A program made the position numbers and the translations under genes. Shown in pieces: positions 32,407 to 43,192 of a stretch of 64,000 nt of DNA. Within the stretch, counting starts at the first letter, position 1. Every line of letters begins with the position of its first letter. Source of the stretch: Marinobacter sp. F3R08 (lineage in GTDB: Bacteria; Pseudomonadota; Gammaproteobacteria; Pseudomonadales; Oleiphilaceae); the NCBI RefSeq assembly GCF_018860425.1, contig NZ_JAHKPI010000014.1, positions 992,329 to 1,056,328 of the forward strand, written 5' to 3'. The notes beneath the pieces are model-generated. The model did no database searches. It was not told where the DNA came from and saw nothing but the letters and a program-made list of their open reading frames with translations.

Positions 32407-33327
32407 ATGTCATCTCAAGTTAACGATGCCCTGGGCATGTTCGTTTTTCTCTCTGTTGAGCTATCGGTACTGTTTATTGGTATCAGTCTTCTGGTTGGGG
32501 TGCTTCAACGTCACATCCCGCCCTCAAAGGTTGAGGCATTGCTGAGTTCCAGTCGCGGCCGCGGTTATCTGCTTGCTGCTGGCCTCGGAGCGATCACGCC
32601 GTTTTGCAGTTGTTCGACGATACCTATGTTGAAAGGGCTGATTCGAGCGGGTGCCGGGTTTGGGCCCATAATGGTGTTTCTGTTCTCCTCTCCGCTGCTG
32701 AATCCCATTGTGGTTGTTCTGCTTGTGGCCACCTTTGGATGGACACTTACCGCCATCTATGTGTGCGCAGCCTTTTTGGTTTCCCTGGGGGCGGGGTGGT
32801 TGCTGTACACACTTGGATTTGAGCGATATGTCCGGGGTGCAGGTGCGCAACCCGCGACAGGGTGCAGTGCATCTTCCGGTGGTGAATGTGGAGGACCCGC
32901 TTCTGCCGATGTTCCCAAAGGCCGGTATAACGGCTTATGGCGTGAAGCCTGGTCGGATTTTTTAAAAGTGGTGCCGTATCTGCTCATCGGCATTGCAATT
33001 GGAAGCGCGATTTATGGATTCATGCCGATGGGGTTGCTGGAACACTATGCGGGCCCGGATAACGCCTTCGCCATCCCGGTAGCGGCTGTGATCGGCGTTC
33101 CTCTGTATATTCGTGCTGCAGCCGTGATACCTCTGGCAGGCGCTTTGCTGGCCAAGGGCGTTGGTGCGGGCACGGTATTGGCGTTGATTATCGGTAGTGC
33201 CGGCGCGAGTCTGGCTGAGCTGATATTGTTGCGCTCACTGTTCACGCTCAGACTTCTGGCGGCTTTTGTTGTTGTCATCTTTTCCATGGCGATGATTGCC
33301 GGGTATGCCACTTTCCTGTTTTTCTGA
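32407..33327 (+). CDS. Permease of the DUF318/ArsP-SO_0444 family, metal(loid) efflux
   Basis: Membrane protein of 306 residues with about eight hydrophobic segments. The signature FCSCSTIPML in an intramembrane segment carries the Cys pair expected for metal or organoarsenical handling, and the mid-protein linker has more cysteines (GCSASSGGECGG). The second half repeats the fold (LLIGIAIGSAIYGF; PLYIRAAAVIPLAGALLAKG). ATG 32407 chosen because GGAGG (32393-32397) is 9 bases upstream; three other upstream ATG/TTG starts exist. Partner of the divergent ArsR repressor gene. Substrate could be copper, zinc or methylated arsenic. Confidence 0.82.
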   Translation: MSSQVNDALGMFVFLSVELSVLFIGISLLVGVLQRHIPPSKVEALLSSSRGRGYLLAAGLGAITPFCSCSTIPMLKGLIRAGAGFGPIMVFLFSSPLLNPIVVVLLVATFGWTLTAIYVCAAFLVSLGAGWLLYTLGFERYVRGAGAQPATGCSASSGGECGGPASADVPKGRYNGLWREAWSDFLKVVPYLLIGIAIGSAIYGFMPMGLLEHYAGPDNAFAIPVAAVIGVPLYIRAAAVIPLAGALLAKGVGAGTVLALIIGSAGASLAELILLRSLFTLRLLAAFVVVIFSMAMIAGYATFLFF

Positions 33328-33427
33328 TTGAGGTGAAGCGCGAAAAATGGTTCGAGCGGACAGGTAACGGCTTCGGACTTTGTTAGTATGACCGCCTTTT
33401 CACCTTGATAGCGATTTGGCTCGGCAA

Positions 33428-35206
33428 ATGAATGCTCCTTTCAGGCTTCGGCCTTACCAGCAGGAAGCGGTTGATACCACGTTGAGGCACTTCCGCAAAT
33501 CAGATGACTCTGCGGTTATTGTATTGCCGACCGGTGCGGGTAAAAGCCTGGTTATTGCCGAGTTGGCCCGTCTCGCCAGGCGCAAGATTCTGGTGCTGAC
33601 CCACGTGAAGGAGTTGGTGGAGCAGAACCACGCCAAATACGAGAGCTATGGACAGAGCGGTGGCATCTTCTCCGCCGGGCTGAAGCGAAAGGAAAACCGG
33701 CATCAGGTGACCTTCGCCAGTGTGCAGTCGGTATCGGCGAACCTGGATCAGTTCAAAGACGAATATTCGTTGGTGATCATCGATGAGTGCCATCGGGTCA
33801 GTGGTGATGAAACCAGTCAGTATCAGAGAATCATCGAGCTGCTCCGAAAACAGAATGACGCCCTCAAAGTGCTTGGCCTCACCGCCACACCCTACCGTCT
33901 GGCCATGGGCTGGATCTATCGCTATCACTACCGGGGCTTTGTTCGCGGCTCGGATGACGGGCAGGACAAGCCCTTTGCGCATTGCATCTACGAGCTTCCG
34001 TTGAGCTACATGATCAGCCGGGGGTATCTCACGAGGCCCGAGCTGGTGAATGCGGCGGTGGCGCAATACGATTTCTCCGTGCTGGCTCAGGACCGCTTTG
34101 GCGAATACGCCGAGAGAGACGTTAACCAGCTGCTGGGCAGGCATCAGCGGGTGACTCGCGCCATCATTGAACAAGTGATGGAGCTGGCCGTTGATCGCCG
34201 GGGCGTGATGATTTTTGCAGCAACGGTGGATCATGCCCGGGAGATCACCGGCTACCTGCCGGAACAGCAAACCGCTCTGGTGACCGGCGCTACCGACCTC
34301 AGGGATCGGGACTTGCTGATTCGGCGCTTCAAACAGCGGCAGTTGAAGTACCTGGTGAATGTGTCGGTGCTTACCACGGGTTTTGATGCGCCCCACGTCG
34401 ACTTTATCGCCATTCTCCGCCCTACCCAGTCGGTCAGTCTGTATCAGCAGATCGTGGGCCGTGGTCTTCGTCTGGATGAAGGCAAGCAGGATTGTCTGGT
34501 GATTGATTACGCCGGCAACCACGTGAATCTGCACCACCCGGAGGTGGGGGAGCCGAAACCGAACCCCGACAGTGAGCCGGTGCAGGTGTTCTGTCCGGGC
34601 TGTGGTTTTGCCAATATCTTCTGGGGCAAAACCGACAGTGATGGCCGTGTCATCGAGCACTACGGGCGCCGCTGTCAGGGATTGCTGGAGCCAGCTGACG
34701 GGGATGAACCTGCAGGGCAGGGCGGGCGCCCTCAGCAATGTGATTACCGTTTCCGCTTCAAGGAATGCCCACACTGCGGTGGCGAGAACGATATCGCCGC
34801 CCGCAACTGCCAGCTGTGTCACAAGGCCATTATCGACCCGGATGATCAGCTAAGAGATGCCCTGAAGCTCAAGGATGCCATGGTGATTCGTTGCGCCGGG
34901 ATCACCTTGGGTGTTGATGGCAGCAAACTGAGGCTTACCTATCACGCTGAGGATGGGGAAGAGCTCAGAGAGTCGTTTGATTTCGGCAAGCCGGCGCAGC
35001 GCGCGGTTTTCAACCGGCTGTTCGGGCGTCGTTTCGCGACTGGCCAGGCTCCGAAAGCGTTCAGCCGGATTGATGAGGTGCTGGAGAATCAGGCTTTATT
35101 GCCGGCGCCGGATTTTGTGATTGCCCGCAAACAAAAGCACTATTGGCAAGTGCAGGAGCGCATTTTTGACTATCAGGGCCCGTATCGTAAGGCAAATGAG
35201 GCGTAG
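33428..35206 (+). CDS. radD: ATP-dependent helicase RadD (YejH)
   Basis: Superfamily-2 helicase of 592 residues that helps resolve recombination intermediates and double-strand breaks. Q-motif [12 protein letters not shown], Walker A LPTGAGKS (33-40), DECH box (119-122), motif III GLTATP, motif [10 protein letters not shown]. The C-terminal third has paired CxxC zinc-binding sites ([27 protein letters not shown]) as in E. coli RadD. Start taken as ATG 33428; a TTG four codons upstream is an alternative and the ribosome binding site is weak. Stands alone. Confidence 0.92.
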   Translation: MNAPFRLRPYQQEAVDTTLRHFRKSDDSAVIVLPTGAGKSLVIAELARLARRKILVLTHVKELVEQNHAKYESYGQSGGIFSAGLKRKENRHQVTFASVQSVSANLDQFKDEYSLVIIDECHRVSGDETSQYQRIIELLRKQNDALKVLGLTATPYRLAMGWIYRYHYRGFVRGSDDGQDKPFAHCIYELPLSYMISRGYLTRPELVNAAVAQYDFSVLAQDRFGEYAERDVNQLLGRHQRVTRAIIEQVMELAVDRRGVMIFAATVDHAREITGYLPEQQTALVTGATDLRDRDLLIRRFKQRQLKYLVNVSVLTTGFDAPHVDFIAILRPTQSVSLYQQIVGRGLRLDEGKQDCLVIDYAGNHVNLHHPEVGEPKPNPDSEPVQVFCPGCGFANIFWGKTDSDGRVIEHYGRRCQGLLEPADGDEPAGQGGRPQQCDYRFRFKECPHCGGENDIAARNCQLCHKAIIDPDDQLRDALKLKDAMVIRCAGITLGVDGSKLRLTYHAEDGEELRESFDFGKPAQRAVFNRLFGRRFATGQAPKAFSRIDEVLENQALLPAPDFVIARKQKHYWQVQERIFDYQGPYRKANEA

Positions 35207-35271
35207 AGACTGCCGATAAACGGGCGTCACTGATATTTGTTGGGAACTCTATTCAGATCTCCCGGTCTTTG

Positions 35272-35283
35272 GAACGATCGTTC
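35272..35283. promoter_or_regulatory. Perfect 12-bp palindrome before the DoxX-like gene
   Basis: GAACGATCGTTC lies 23 bp before the ATG at 35307 and 14 bp before its GGAG. Its size and symmetry suggest a repressor operator (TetR-like) at the promoter, though no regulator is adjacent. Confidence 0.45.
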
Positions 35284-35306
35284 AAAAATAATCTTTGGAG
35301 AAAAGA

Positions 35307-35723
35307 ATGCCCAAACAGTTACCGTTTTCCCTGCTGCTGCTCAGACTTGGTGTGTTTACTGTATTCCTGTTCTGGACCCTGGATAAACTGTTTTACCCGG
35401 ACCATGCCGCCAGAGTACTGAACGCTTTCTACGGTTTTGGCGGTCTTGGTGACATGTTGATTTACGTATTGGGTGTTGCCCAACTCGTTCTGATCTTTGC
35501 CTTCGTTGCGGGTTTTCTGAAGACCTGGACCTATGGCGCCATTCTGTTCTTTCATGGGATGTCTACCCTGTCGGCTTTCGGCAAATACCTTGAACCGTTC
35601 GACAACCTGCTGTTCTTTGCAGCCTGGCCGATGTTGGCGGCCTGTATTGTTCTGTTTCTGCTTCGGGACTACGACACGCTGACGCTTTCTCGCGGCTCTG
35701 GCAAGGTACCGAGCGCCAGCTGA
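35307..35723 (+). CDS. DoxX-like small membrane protein
   Basis: Protein of 138 residues with four hydrophobic helices (LLLLRLGVFTVFLFW; GDMLIYVLGVAQLVLIFAFV; AILFFHGMSTL; LFFAAWPMLAACIVLFLL), arrangement and length of the DoxX/DoxD group. ATG 35307 is preceded by GGAG (35297-35300) at good spacing. Function unproven in the family; often linked to redox or stress. Next gene, a membrane reductase, starts 190 bp later after a large inverted repeat. Confidence 0.75.
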   Translation: MPKQLPFSLLLLRLGVFTVFLFWTLDKLFYPDHAARVLNAFYGFGGLGDMLIYVLGVAQLVLIFAFVAGFLKTWTYGAILFFHGMSTLSAFGKYLEPFDNLLFFAAWPMLAACIVLFLLRDYDTLTLSRGSGKVPSAS

Positions 35724-35756
35724 CAAAGCGCTTTTCCGCCATGTTGAAGTGTGCGG

Positions 35757-35810
35757 CTCCCTGGTGAAGATACGGGCTCCCCTCTCGTTTCAGAACGCTT
35801 CGCCAGGGAG
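35757..35810. other. Near-perfect 13-bp inverted repeat upstream of the reductase gene
   Basis: CTCCCTGGTGAAG (35757-35769) and CTTCGCCAGGGAG (35798-35810) pair at 12 of 13 positions around a 28-base loop. Could be a terminator for the DoxX-like gene (no T-tract) or a structured 5' leader controlling the reductase gene that starts 102 bp further on. Confidence 0.5.
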
Positions 35811-35911
35811 GTTTACGCAGCTCTTTCCGGGCGTTTTCGTTGCGACCGCGTTGCCAGAGAGGCTTTGAAAGAATAGATTGCAAGATCAGAGGCGTGAAAC
35901 AGGTCGGACGG

Positions 35912-37216
35912 ATGAAGCCGCTCTTTTTGATCGTTGTGTACCTTGTTGCTGTCACCTTGCCGTTGATCTTGTCCACTTGGCTAGGTGGCCCGCCACGCCA
36001 GTTTCACCAGGAGCTTGCCTCCGGCCTTGGCATTCTTGCCTTTTCAATGATTCTCGTTGAGTTCATCCTGTCTGGCCGGTTCAAGGCCATTTCCAATGGC
36101 GTGGGCATGGACGTGACTATGCGGTTTCACCAGGTCATGGCTCGCACAGCTCTGATCTTTGCATTGTTGCACCCGTTTCTGTACCAGGGCACGCCTTCTG
36201 GTGGCCAGCGCCCATGGGACCTTACGCGCGAATTGACGCTCACGACCGATTTCGCCGCTCTGTCGACCGGTATTGCTGCCTACCTGCTGCTTCCAAGTCT
36301 TGTATTACTGGCCATCGGGCGCGCGCAACTCGGCTACAAATACGAGACATGGCGCCTGCTACATGGGATTGGCGCGCTCTTGATTGCAGTTCTTCTGTTG
36401 CATCACACCGTTTACGCGGGGCGTTACGGGTCGCAGCCGGTGATGACCTGGGTGTGGCTGGCAATGACTGGAGTGGCTGTTGGGTCGCTGCTGACGGTCT
36501 ATCTGGTGGTTCCGCTTGTGCAGAAGGCGCGTCCCTGGCGTGTAACTTCCGTGGTCCGGTTGACGCCACAGCAATGGGAGGTGACCGTGAATCCGGATGG
36601 CCATCGTGGCATGAATTTCAACGCGGGTCAGTTCGTCTGGCTCACTGTGGGTCACAGTCCGTTCTCGATGAAAGAAAACCCGTTTTCCATCTGCTCGGCG
36701 CCGGCAGCCGGGCCGGAAATCCGTTTCATGATCAGGGAGCTGGGTGATTTCACGCGAACAGTTGGCCAGATAGACAGCGGAACAGTGGCCTATCTTGATG
36801 GCCCGTATGGCAACCTTTCTGTCGATCATCGCACTGAACCCGGGGTTGCTCTTATTGCTGGTGGCGTTGGCCTTTCTCCGCTGCTGGGCATACTCAGGCA
36901 GATGCGCCGGACCGGCGATTCGCGCAAGGTGAAGTTGATCTATGGAAACCGGACAATTGATCAGATTGCCTATCGCGACGAGCTGGGTGAAGAAGACGTG
37001 GTCTATGTGCTGTCGGAGCCACCGGAAACCTGGCAGGGAGAGTCCGGGCTCGTTGATGCAGCGTTGATGGACCGGGTGTTTTCAGCGAAAGAGTTCAGTG
37101 AATGGGTGTTCGTGATGTGCGGGCCCGGAGGCATGATGGACGTTGTTGAAGATCATCTGATCCAGAGGGGCACAGCCCCTCATCGTATCCTGTCGGAGCG
37201 GTTCAATTATGACTGA
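35912..37216 (+). CDS. Membrane haem/flavin oxidoreductase of the ferric reductase/NOX type
   Basis: Protein of 434 residues. The N-terminal half has six hydrophobic segments with histidine pairs suited to two b-haems (FHQVMARTALIFALLHPFLY and WRLLHGIGALLIAVLLLHH). The C-terminal half is an FAD-binding domain (NPFSICSAPA) and a ferredoxin-NADP reductase-like NAD domain (LIAGGVGLSPLLGILRQM; VFVMCGPGGMM). It passes electrons from NAD(P)H across the membrane, as in ferric reductase or NADPH oxidase. ATG 35912 chosen over an upstream start at 35840 with non-family sequence. Its last codons overlap a tiny membrane-protein gene. Confidence 0.85.
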   Translation: MKPLFLIVVYLVAVTLPLILSTWLGGPPRQFHQELASGLGILAFSMILVEFILSGRFKAISNGVGMDVTMRFHQVMARTALIFALLHPFLYQGTPSGGQRPWDLTRELTLTTDFAALSTGIAAYLLLPSLVLLAIGRAQLGYKYETWRLLHGIGALLIAVLLLHHTVYAGRYGSQPVMTWVWLAMTGVAVGSLLTVYLVVPLVQKARPWRVTSVVRLTPQQWEVTVNPDGHRGMNFNAGQFVWLTVGHSPFSMKENPFSICSAPAAGPEIRFMIRELGDFTRTVGQIDSGTVAYLDGPYGNLSVDHRTEPGVALIAGGVGLSPLLGILRQMRRTGDSRKVKLIYGNRTIDQIAYRDELGEEDVVYVLSEPPETWQGESGLVDAALMDRVFSAKEFSEWVFVMCGPGGMMDVVEDHLIQRGTAPHRILSERFNYD

Positions 37217-37316
37217 TCCAAGCAGGCGCCTGAGCCAGCGCCGTCGGGTTTCCCTGATCATCTGGGCTGTGAACATCATCTTGTGCGCGACTCTGCTCAT
37301 TGTTGTGCTGCGCTAG
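37209..37316 (+). CDS. 35-residue single-span membrane peptide coupled to the reductase
   Basis: ATG 37209 overlaps the reductase stop by 8 bp (ATGACTGA). The peptide has a basic N-terminus (MTDPSRRLSQRRRVS) and one 19-residue hydrophobic segment (LIIWAVNIILCATLLIVVL) ending in Arg just before TAG. Coupling, charge pattern and hydrophobicity argue for a real small subunit of the reductase complex, comparable to the tiny extra subunits of other membrane oxidoreductases. Confidence 0.65.
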   Translation: MTDPSRRLSQRRRVSLIIWAVNIILCATLLIVVLR

Positions 37317-38828
37317 TTACATCTGCCCGGTTTCTTCAAAACGCTGGTGCCAGCTCAGTGCCTCACCCAGCAGGTGCGGGGTATGCATGCCCCGGCCACT
37401 GCTGCAGGCCCGTTCAAAGTAGTCGAGCAGCTTCGGCTTGAAATCCGGATGGGCGCAGTTTTCAATGATTTTGAGAGCCCGCTGGCGGGGTGCCAGGCCA
37501 CGCAGGTCCGCCAGCCCCTGCTCGGTAACCACGATCTGCACATCGTGCTCGGTGTGGTCGACATGGGAAACCATGGGCACGATGCTGGAGATAGCACCGT
37601 CCTTGGCCGTGGAGGGGGTCATGAATACGGAGATGTAGCCGTTCCGGGCGAAGTCGCCGGAGCCACCGATGCCATTCATGATCCGGCTGCCCATTATGTG
37701 GGTGGAATTTACATTGCCGTAGATGTCGGCCTCAATCATGCCGTTCATGGCGATGATGCCCAGTCGGCGGATGATTTCCGGGTGGTTGCTGATTTCCTGG
37801 GTGCGCAGGACGATGCGCTCCCGGTAGAAATCGATGTTTTGGGTCAGCTCCCTGATGGCTTCCGGGCTCAGGGAGAAGGCAGTGGCTGAGGCCATCCTCA
37901 ATTTTCCGGATTTAAGCATGGCGAGCATGCCGTCCTGCAATGCCTCGGTGTAAGCGGTCAGGTTATCGAACGGACCTTCATTCAGGCCGGCAAGTACCGC
38001 GTTGGCAATGTTGCCGACACCGGACTGCATGGGCAGCAGATTCTTCGGGAGCCGGTTGCTTTTCACCTCTGCCTCGAAAAATTCGAGCAGATGCCGGGCA
38101 ATGCGTTGGGAGTTTTCGTCCGGCTCGCTGAAGCGGGAATTGCGGTCGGGCGAGTTGGTTTCCACCACGGCAATGACTTTTTCGGGCGGGCACAGCAGGT
38201 ATTTCTCACCAATCCGGTCGTCCGGAGCCGTCATCTGGATGGGTTTGCGCCGTGGCGGCAGGGCGGTGCCGTAGTAGATGTCGTGCATGCCCTCAAGGCC
38301 GGAGGTCTGACCATGATTCACTTCCAGGATCACCCGGTCAGCCTGGTCGATCCAGGTTTTGTTGTTGCCAATGGAGGACGACGGAATCAGCCTGCCATCT
38401 TCGGTCACGCCGGCCACTTCAATGACTGCCACATCCAGTTTGCCGAAGAAGCCGGACCACGCGTGCTGGGCAACATGAGACAAGTGAATATCGACGTATT
38501 CCATCCGCCCTTCGTTGATCTTCTGACGGCAAACCGGATCACTCTGGTATGGCAGACGCATCTCGATGCCATCCACTTCGGCCAGAGCTCCGTCCAGTTC
38601 CGGCGCGGTGGAGGCACCCGTCCAGACGCTGATACGGTACTTTTCACCAAGGTCCCGGTGTTCCCGAATATGTTCAGCCAGAGCCTGCGGAACCGCTTTT
38701 GGATAGCCGGCGCCAGTGAATCCGCTCATGCCGACATTGACGCCGGAGGGAATAAGGGCAGCCGCTTCCTTGGCAGTCATAATGCGTTCACGCAGTTTCG
38801 GGCAGAGAATTCGGGGGGCAGTAATCAC
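37317..38828 (-). CDS. Succinyl-CoA:acetate CoA-transferase/acetyl-CoA hydrolase family
   Basis: Class I CoA-transferase of about 503 residues, moving CoA between acyl donors and acceptors such as acetate and succinate. Family patterns: LIPSGVNVGMSGFTGAGYPK, the switch GIGGSGDFARNGYISVF, SGVGNIANAV, and AYTEALQDGML, whose glutamate aligns with the catalytic Glu of AarC-type enzymes. GTG start at 38828 chosen because GGAG lies 8 bases upstream; a longer reading to 38888 has non-conserved sequence. The stop codon immediately abuts the convergent small peptide gene. In relatives these act in acetate activation or propionate breakdown. Confidence 0.92.
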   Translation of the reverse strand: MITAPRILCPKLRERIMTAKEAAALIPSGVNVGMSGFTGAGYPKAVPQALAEHIREHRDLGEKYRISVWTGASTAPELDGALAEVDGIEMRLPYQSDPVCRQKINEGRMEYVDIHLSHVAQHAWSGFFGKLDVAVIEVAGVTEDGRLIPSSSIGNNKTWIDQADRVILEVNHGQTSGLEGMHDIYYGTALPPRRKPIQMTAPDDRIGEKYLLCPPEKVIAVVETNSPDRNSRFSEPDENSQRIARHLLEFFEAEVKSNRLPKNLLPMQSGVGNIANAVLAGLNEGPFDNLTAYTEALQDGMLAMLKSGKLRMASATAFSLSPEAIRELTQNIDFYRERIVLRTQEISNHPEIIRRLGIIAMNGMIEADIYGNVNSTHIMGSRIMNGIGGSGDFARNGYISVFMTPSTAKDGAISSIVPMVSHVDHTEHDVQIVVTEQGLADLRGLAPRQRALKIIENCAHPDFKPKLLDYFERACSSGRGMHTPHLLGEALSWHQRFEETGQM

Positions 38829-39022
38829 GATGACTCCGGTTTTCTTTATGCTGATAGAGGTACCAAAAAGGGCTGGTGATAATACCATATCCGTAGGTAT
38901 TTGTTCTTAAGCTTTGGTCTTGTCTGGCGGCGCCGGGTGGCCCTGCAGGGGGCGTCGCCGAGTTCATGTTAATACTGATATTTGCAAGAGCTCACGGCTT
39001 TCCGGGATGATTTACTGATTGA

Positions 39023-39997
<975 letters not shown>

Positions 39998-40037
39998 TGG
40001 CGTTTGGTGCCGGGTTCAGCAGGTTTGCTGGGCCCGT

Positions 40038-40889
40038 TTACACCAGATAGACGGGATCGCCCACGCGGATGGTCCCGGTTTTCACATTCTCGCCGTAGAT
40101 CCCGAGATTCTGGTTGGCATTGGCAACAATGCTGCGGAGGATGGTTCGATCTTCTTTAAAGTCTTGTTGCTGCCGAACGACGGCACCGCAGCGAGGCGCC
40201 GGGGTCTGGCACTGGATATCGGTTTCACCGATACGCAAGGTACGGCCCAGCCAGTTCTGTTCGGCCAGACCGGAAGTGCCGGGCCCGGTTTCGATGACAA
40301 CGTTGGGGCGGAACCGTTCCAGGTTCCAGTCGGCAGCAGGGTTGGTGGTTCGCATGTTTTCCAGGCTGGCGGTGGTCAGAATATGCAGCGGTGAGACCAG
40401 GAAAAAGGTGCCAAGTCGCGACACGTACTCCTGCATTTCCGGTGGCAGGTTGTCGAGATCGGGTAACGGCTCACCGGATTCTCGCGTAAAGGTGCTCTTG
40501 AGCTCGTCCAGCCAGTGTTGCTTTCCACGTTTATAGCGGCGGTAGAACGCGGTGTTGGATTCAGGTTCAAGGGGCCTGAGTTCGCTCCGGTGACCGACCA
40601 GTTCCGAAATACGTTGATCGGTGCGGGGGTCGCCACACAGACTTTGTTCTCCATTGGGGAAGGTGATTTGCACGGCCTCTTTGTCCGTGCCGGAAAAGCG
40701 GGCGCGGCACTGGAGGAGTTGCGGACGGAACTTGCAGCTCTGTATCTCCTGCCGTTCGATGTCCCGGACCGCCCAGAGCCGGTCGCCTTCGATGCCCCGA
40801 TCATCAATGAAAGCGTCAGACAGTGCCGATCCCGCCATGCCTTTGACCGGGTACTGCCAGATAGATGCAATCTGCCCAACGCGTTCCAT
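40038..40889 (-). CDS. MOSC domain-containing protein
   Basis: Protein of 283 residues with an N-terminal MOSC beta-barrel domain (YPVKGMAGSALSDAFIDDRG; GDRLWAVRD) and the C-terminal MOSC core (ERFRPNVVIETGPG; TPAPRCGAVVRQQ, with the conserved Cys that binds sulfur or molybdenum cofactor). Such proteins act in molybdenum-cofactor sulfuration or as amidoxime reductase-like enzymes. Isolated gene with no molybdoenzyme next to it; function remains general. Confidence 0.88.
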   Translation of the reverse strand: MERVGQIASIWQYPVKGMAGSALSDAFIDDRGIEGDRLWAVRDIERQEIQSCKFRPQLLQCRARFSGTDKEAVQITFPNGEQSLCGDPRTDQRISELVGHRSELRPLEPESNTAFYRRYKRGKQHWLDELKSTFTRESGEPLPDLDNLPPEMQEYVSRLGTFFLVSPLHILTTASLENMRTTNPAADWNLERFRPNVVIETGPGTSGLAEQNWLGRTLRIGETDIQCQTPAPRCGAVVRQQQDFKEDRTILRSIVANANQNLGIYGENVKTGTIRVGDPVYLV

Positions 40890-41161
40890 GATTCATGCTC
40901 TCTGTAGACTGATAACAGAATGTAGGCTGCAAGCCCGGTGGTGTCCATGCGTTGGATGACGTAGGCCAGAGAGGTGCGAACACCGGGACCACTCTACGCG
41001 GTCATTCTTTTTGGGGCGCTTGCCTGAGGCTTTGTCTTGTCTGGCACTGATCTGGTGCGCTTTGCGCAGCATGCGCCTGTCATTTCACGGATCTTGTGAT
41101 GGCACCGTTCTTGCCTTGTTTCCTGTCCAACGAGTCAGATTTTATTCAGGGCTGGAGAATT

Positions 41162-43162
41162 ATGCTGTTCTTGCTTCGAAATTTATCCATGCGCGGCAAA
41201 CTGTTGCTGCTCATTTTGCCCGCGCTGCTGGGCATCCTCTATTTCTCTGTGTCCACGGTTAGTGAGCGTTACACCAACCTCCAGACTACCCGTTCTCTGC
41301 AAACGCTGTTCAACCTGGTGCTGGTGGCTGATCCGTTAGTAAAGGATTTGCAGAGAGAGCGGGGGCTTTCTGAGCTGTATCTTGCGACCGGAGGTAGCGA
41401 TAGCCGGGTTGTTGAGCGCCTGGAGGTGCAGAATGAAGCCACGAATGCCAGCCTTGCCAGTGTGCTCTCGTTCATCGAAGCCATGGCCGAGGATGACCGC
41501 CAGATTGTCGCGGCGCAACTGGACACCCTGAACGATGCGCTGAGGCCGCTGAATGACCTTCGCAGTGGCTTCATGGATGGCAGTGACGTAACGCTTGAAA
41601 CCGTCCAGGCCCGCTACACCGACGGCATAACGGGGCTGATTGATCTGCTTCCCCTGATTCTGCAACGAGCGGATGAACCCAACCTGACGCGCCAGTTGAG
41701 TGCCTTCCTGGCGATCACCAGAGCCACGGAGTGGGGTGGCCGTGAAATGGAAGCGGGTTCGCGCATTCTGAGGGAAAGTGCGACCACTCTGGCTCTGGCT
41801 TCCAGCATCAGTCATGCGGCGGGTAGTCAGGATGCGCTTCTGTCTCTGGCTGGCGATACCCTTGGTAATGGCTTTAACGAGACGCTTCAGGCTATGCGTG
41901 AATCGGAGCCGGTGGTGGCTTTCGGGCAGCTGCGGGACCGGTTGATTGGCAGTCAGTACGGATTTCTTGGCATGGCTAACATCGAGTGGTTCGACAGCTC
42001 CAGTCAAGCCGTTGAAGCGGTCAGTCAGCTCAAAGACATCGTGAGCAAGGAACTGGCTACAGGGACACAGGCGGTGCTTGTTGAGGCGACCGCGGATCTG
42101 CGCGAAGCGGCCATTGTTGGTGGGGTGGTTATGCTGGCGGTGATTCTGCTGGCCATCATGATCATTCGCGGGGTGAGCGGACAGGTTAACCAGTTGCTGC
42201 GCGACTTCCGACAGATCATGGATGAGAAGAACCTGGGTATCCGGACCCAGGTCAGTTCGAAAGATGAAATCGGATTGATTGGCACCGCTCTGAACAGTCT
42301 GATGGAGAATTTTTCCGGTGCGTTGAACCAGATCGACCAGACCAGTGTGCAACTGGCGTCTGCCTCTGAGCAGACCCGTGCAACCGCGGGTCACAATGCC
42401 GATCAGGTTGATCAGCAGCAACAATTGGTGGAGCAGGTTGCTACCGCCGCAGAGGAAATGACCAGTACCTCAGAGGACATTTCGCGCAATACCCAGGAAG
42501 TCGCCGCAGCAGCTGCCAGTGCTTCTGGCAAGAACGAGGCCGGACGCCAGGTGGTGCAAAGCAGCGTCGGCCTGATCCGAAGCCTGGCCAGCTCGATTGA
42601 ACAGGTCAGCGGTCAGGTGGCACGCCTGCAGGAGAGCAGCGCGTCTATTACCCGTGTGATCGATGTAATCCGCAGCGTTGCAGATCAGACCAATCTGTTG
42701 GCCCTGAACGCTGCCATTGAAGCGGCCCGCGCCGGGCAGCATGGCCGAGGCTTTGCGGTGGTGGCAGAGGAGGTCCGGACACTGGCGCAGCAAACGCACC
42801 AGTCTACCGTTGAAATCGAATCCATTATCACCGGGTTGCATTCCATTACCGATGACGTCCACGGAGCGGTGACGGAAAGTCATGAACTGGCTAATCGCAG
42901 TGCCGACGAGGCTGCATCCCTGGAAGATACGCTCGCTGACATCTTGCGGGATGTGGATCGTATCTCGGGGATGGCTACCCAGATTGCCGCGGCAGCAGAT
43001 GAGCAGGTGACCGTCACCCGGGATATTTCCCGCAACATGGCCACCGTGCGTGACACCTCACTTCAGACCCTCTCAGGGTCTCAGGAAATCTCTCAGGTTA
43101 CGGTCAGCCAGGCGCAGCTGGCCAGTGAACTCCAGGCTCTGGCTCAGGGATTCCGGGTGTAG
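41162..43162 (+). CDS. Methyl-accepting chemotaxis protein with nitrate-sensing (NIT) domain
   Basis: Chemoreceptor of 666 residues: N-terminal membrane segment (about 10-35), a large periplasmic helical NIT domain (about 40-320, with [17 protein letters not shown], the typical nitrate/nitrite sensor stretch), second membrane segment ([20 protein letters not shown]), HAMP (about 345-400) and the cytoplasmic signalling domain with the hairpin [23 protein letters not shown] 41162 preceded by GGAG (41153-41156). Senses nitrate, nitrite or related ligand and controls flagellar motors through CheA. A monocistronic gene. Confidence 0.92.
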   Translation: MLFLLRNLSMRGKLLLLILPALLGILYFSVSTVSERYTNLQTTRSLQTLFNLVLVADPLVKDLQRERGLSELYLATGGSDSRVVERLEVQNEATNASLASVLSFIEAMAEDDRQIVAAQLDTLNDALRPLNDLRSGFMDGSDVTLETVQARYTDGITGLIDLLPLILQRADEPNLTRQLSAFLAITRATEWGGREMEAGSRILRESATTLALASSISHAAGSQDALLSLAGDTLGNGFNETLQAMRESEPVVAFGQLRDRLIGSQYGFLGMANIEWFDSSSQAVEAVSQLKDIVSKELATGTQAVLVEATADLREAAIVGGVVMLAVILLAIMIIRGVSGQVNQLLRDFRQIMDEKNLGIRTQVSSKDEIGLIGTALNSLMENFSGALNQIDQTSVQLASASEQTRATAGHNADQVDQQQQLVEQVATAAEEMTSTSEDISRNTQEVAAAAASASGKNEAGRQVVQSSVGLIRSLASSIEQVSGQVARLQESSASITRVIDVIRSVADQTNLLALNAAIEAARAGQHGRGFAVVAEEVRTLAQQTHQSTVEIESIITGLHSITDDVHGAVTESHELANRSADEAASLEDTLADILRDVDRISGMATQIAAAADEQVTVTRDISRNMATVRDTSLQTLSGSQEISQVTVSQAQLASELQALAQGFRV

Positions 43163-43192
43163 CAGGCATAGAGCGTCTGGGCAGGGGCAGCG

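Noticed and set aside
41336..42424. 362-codon minus-strand frame within the chemoreceptor
   Set aside because: Shadow of the MCP gene; His/Gln-rich nonsense composition.
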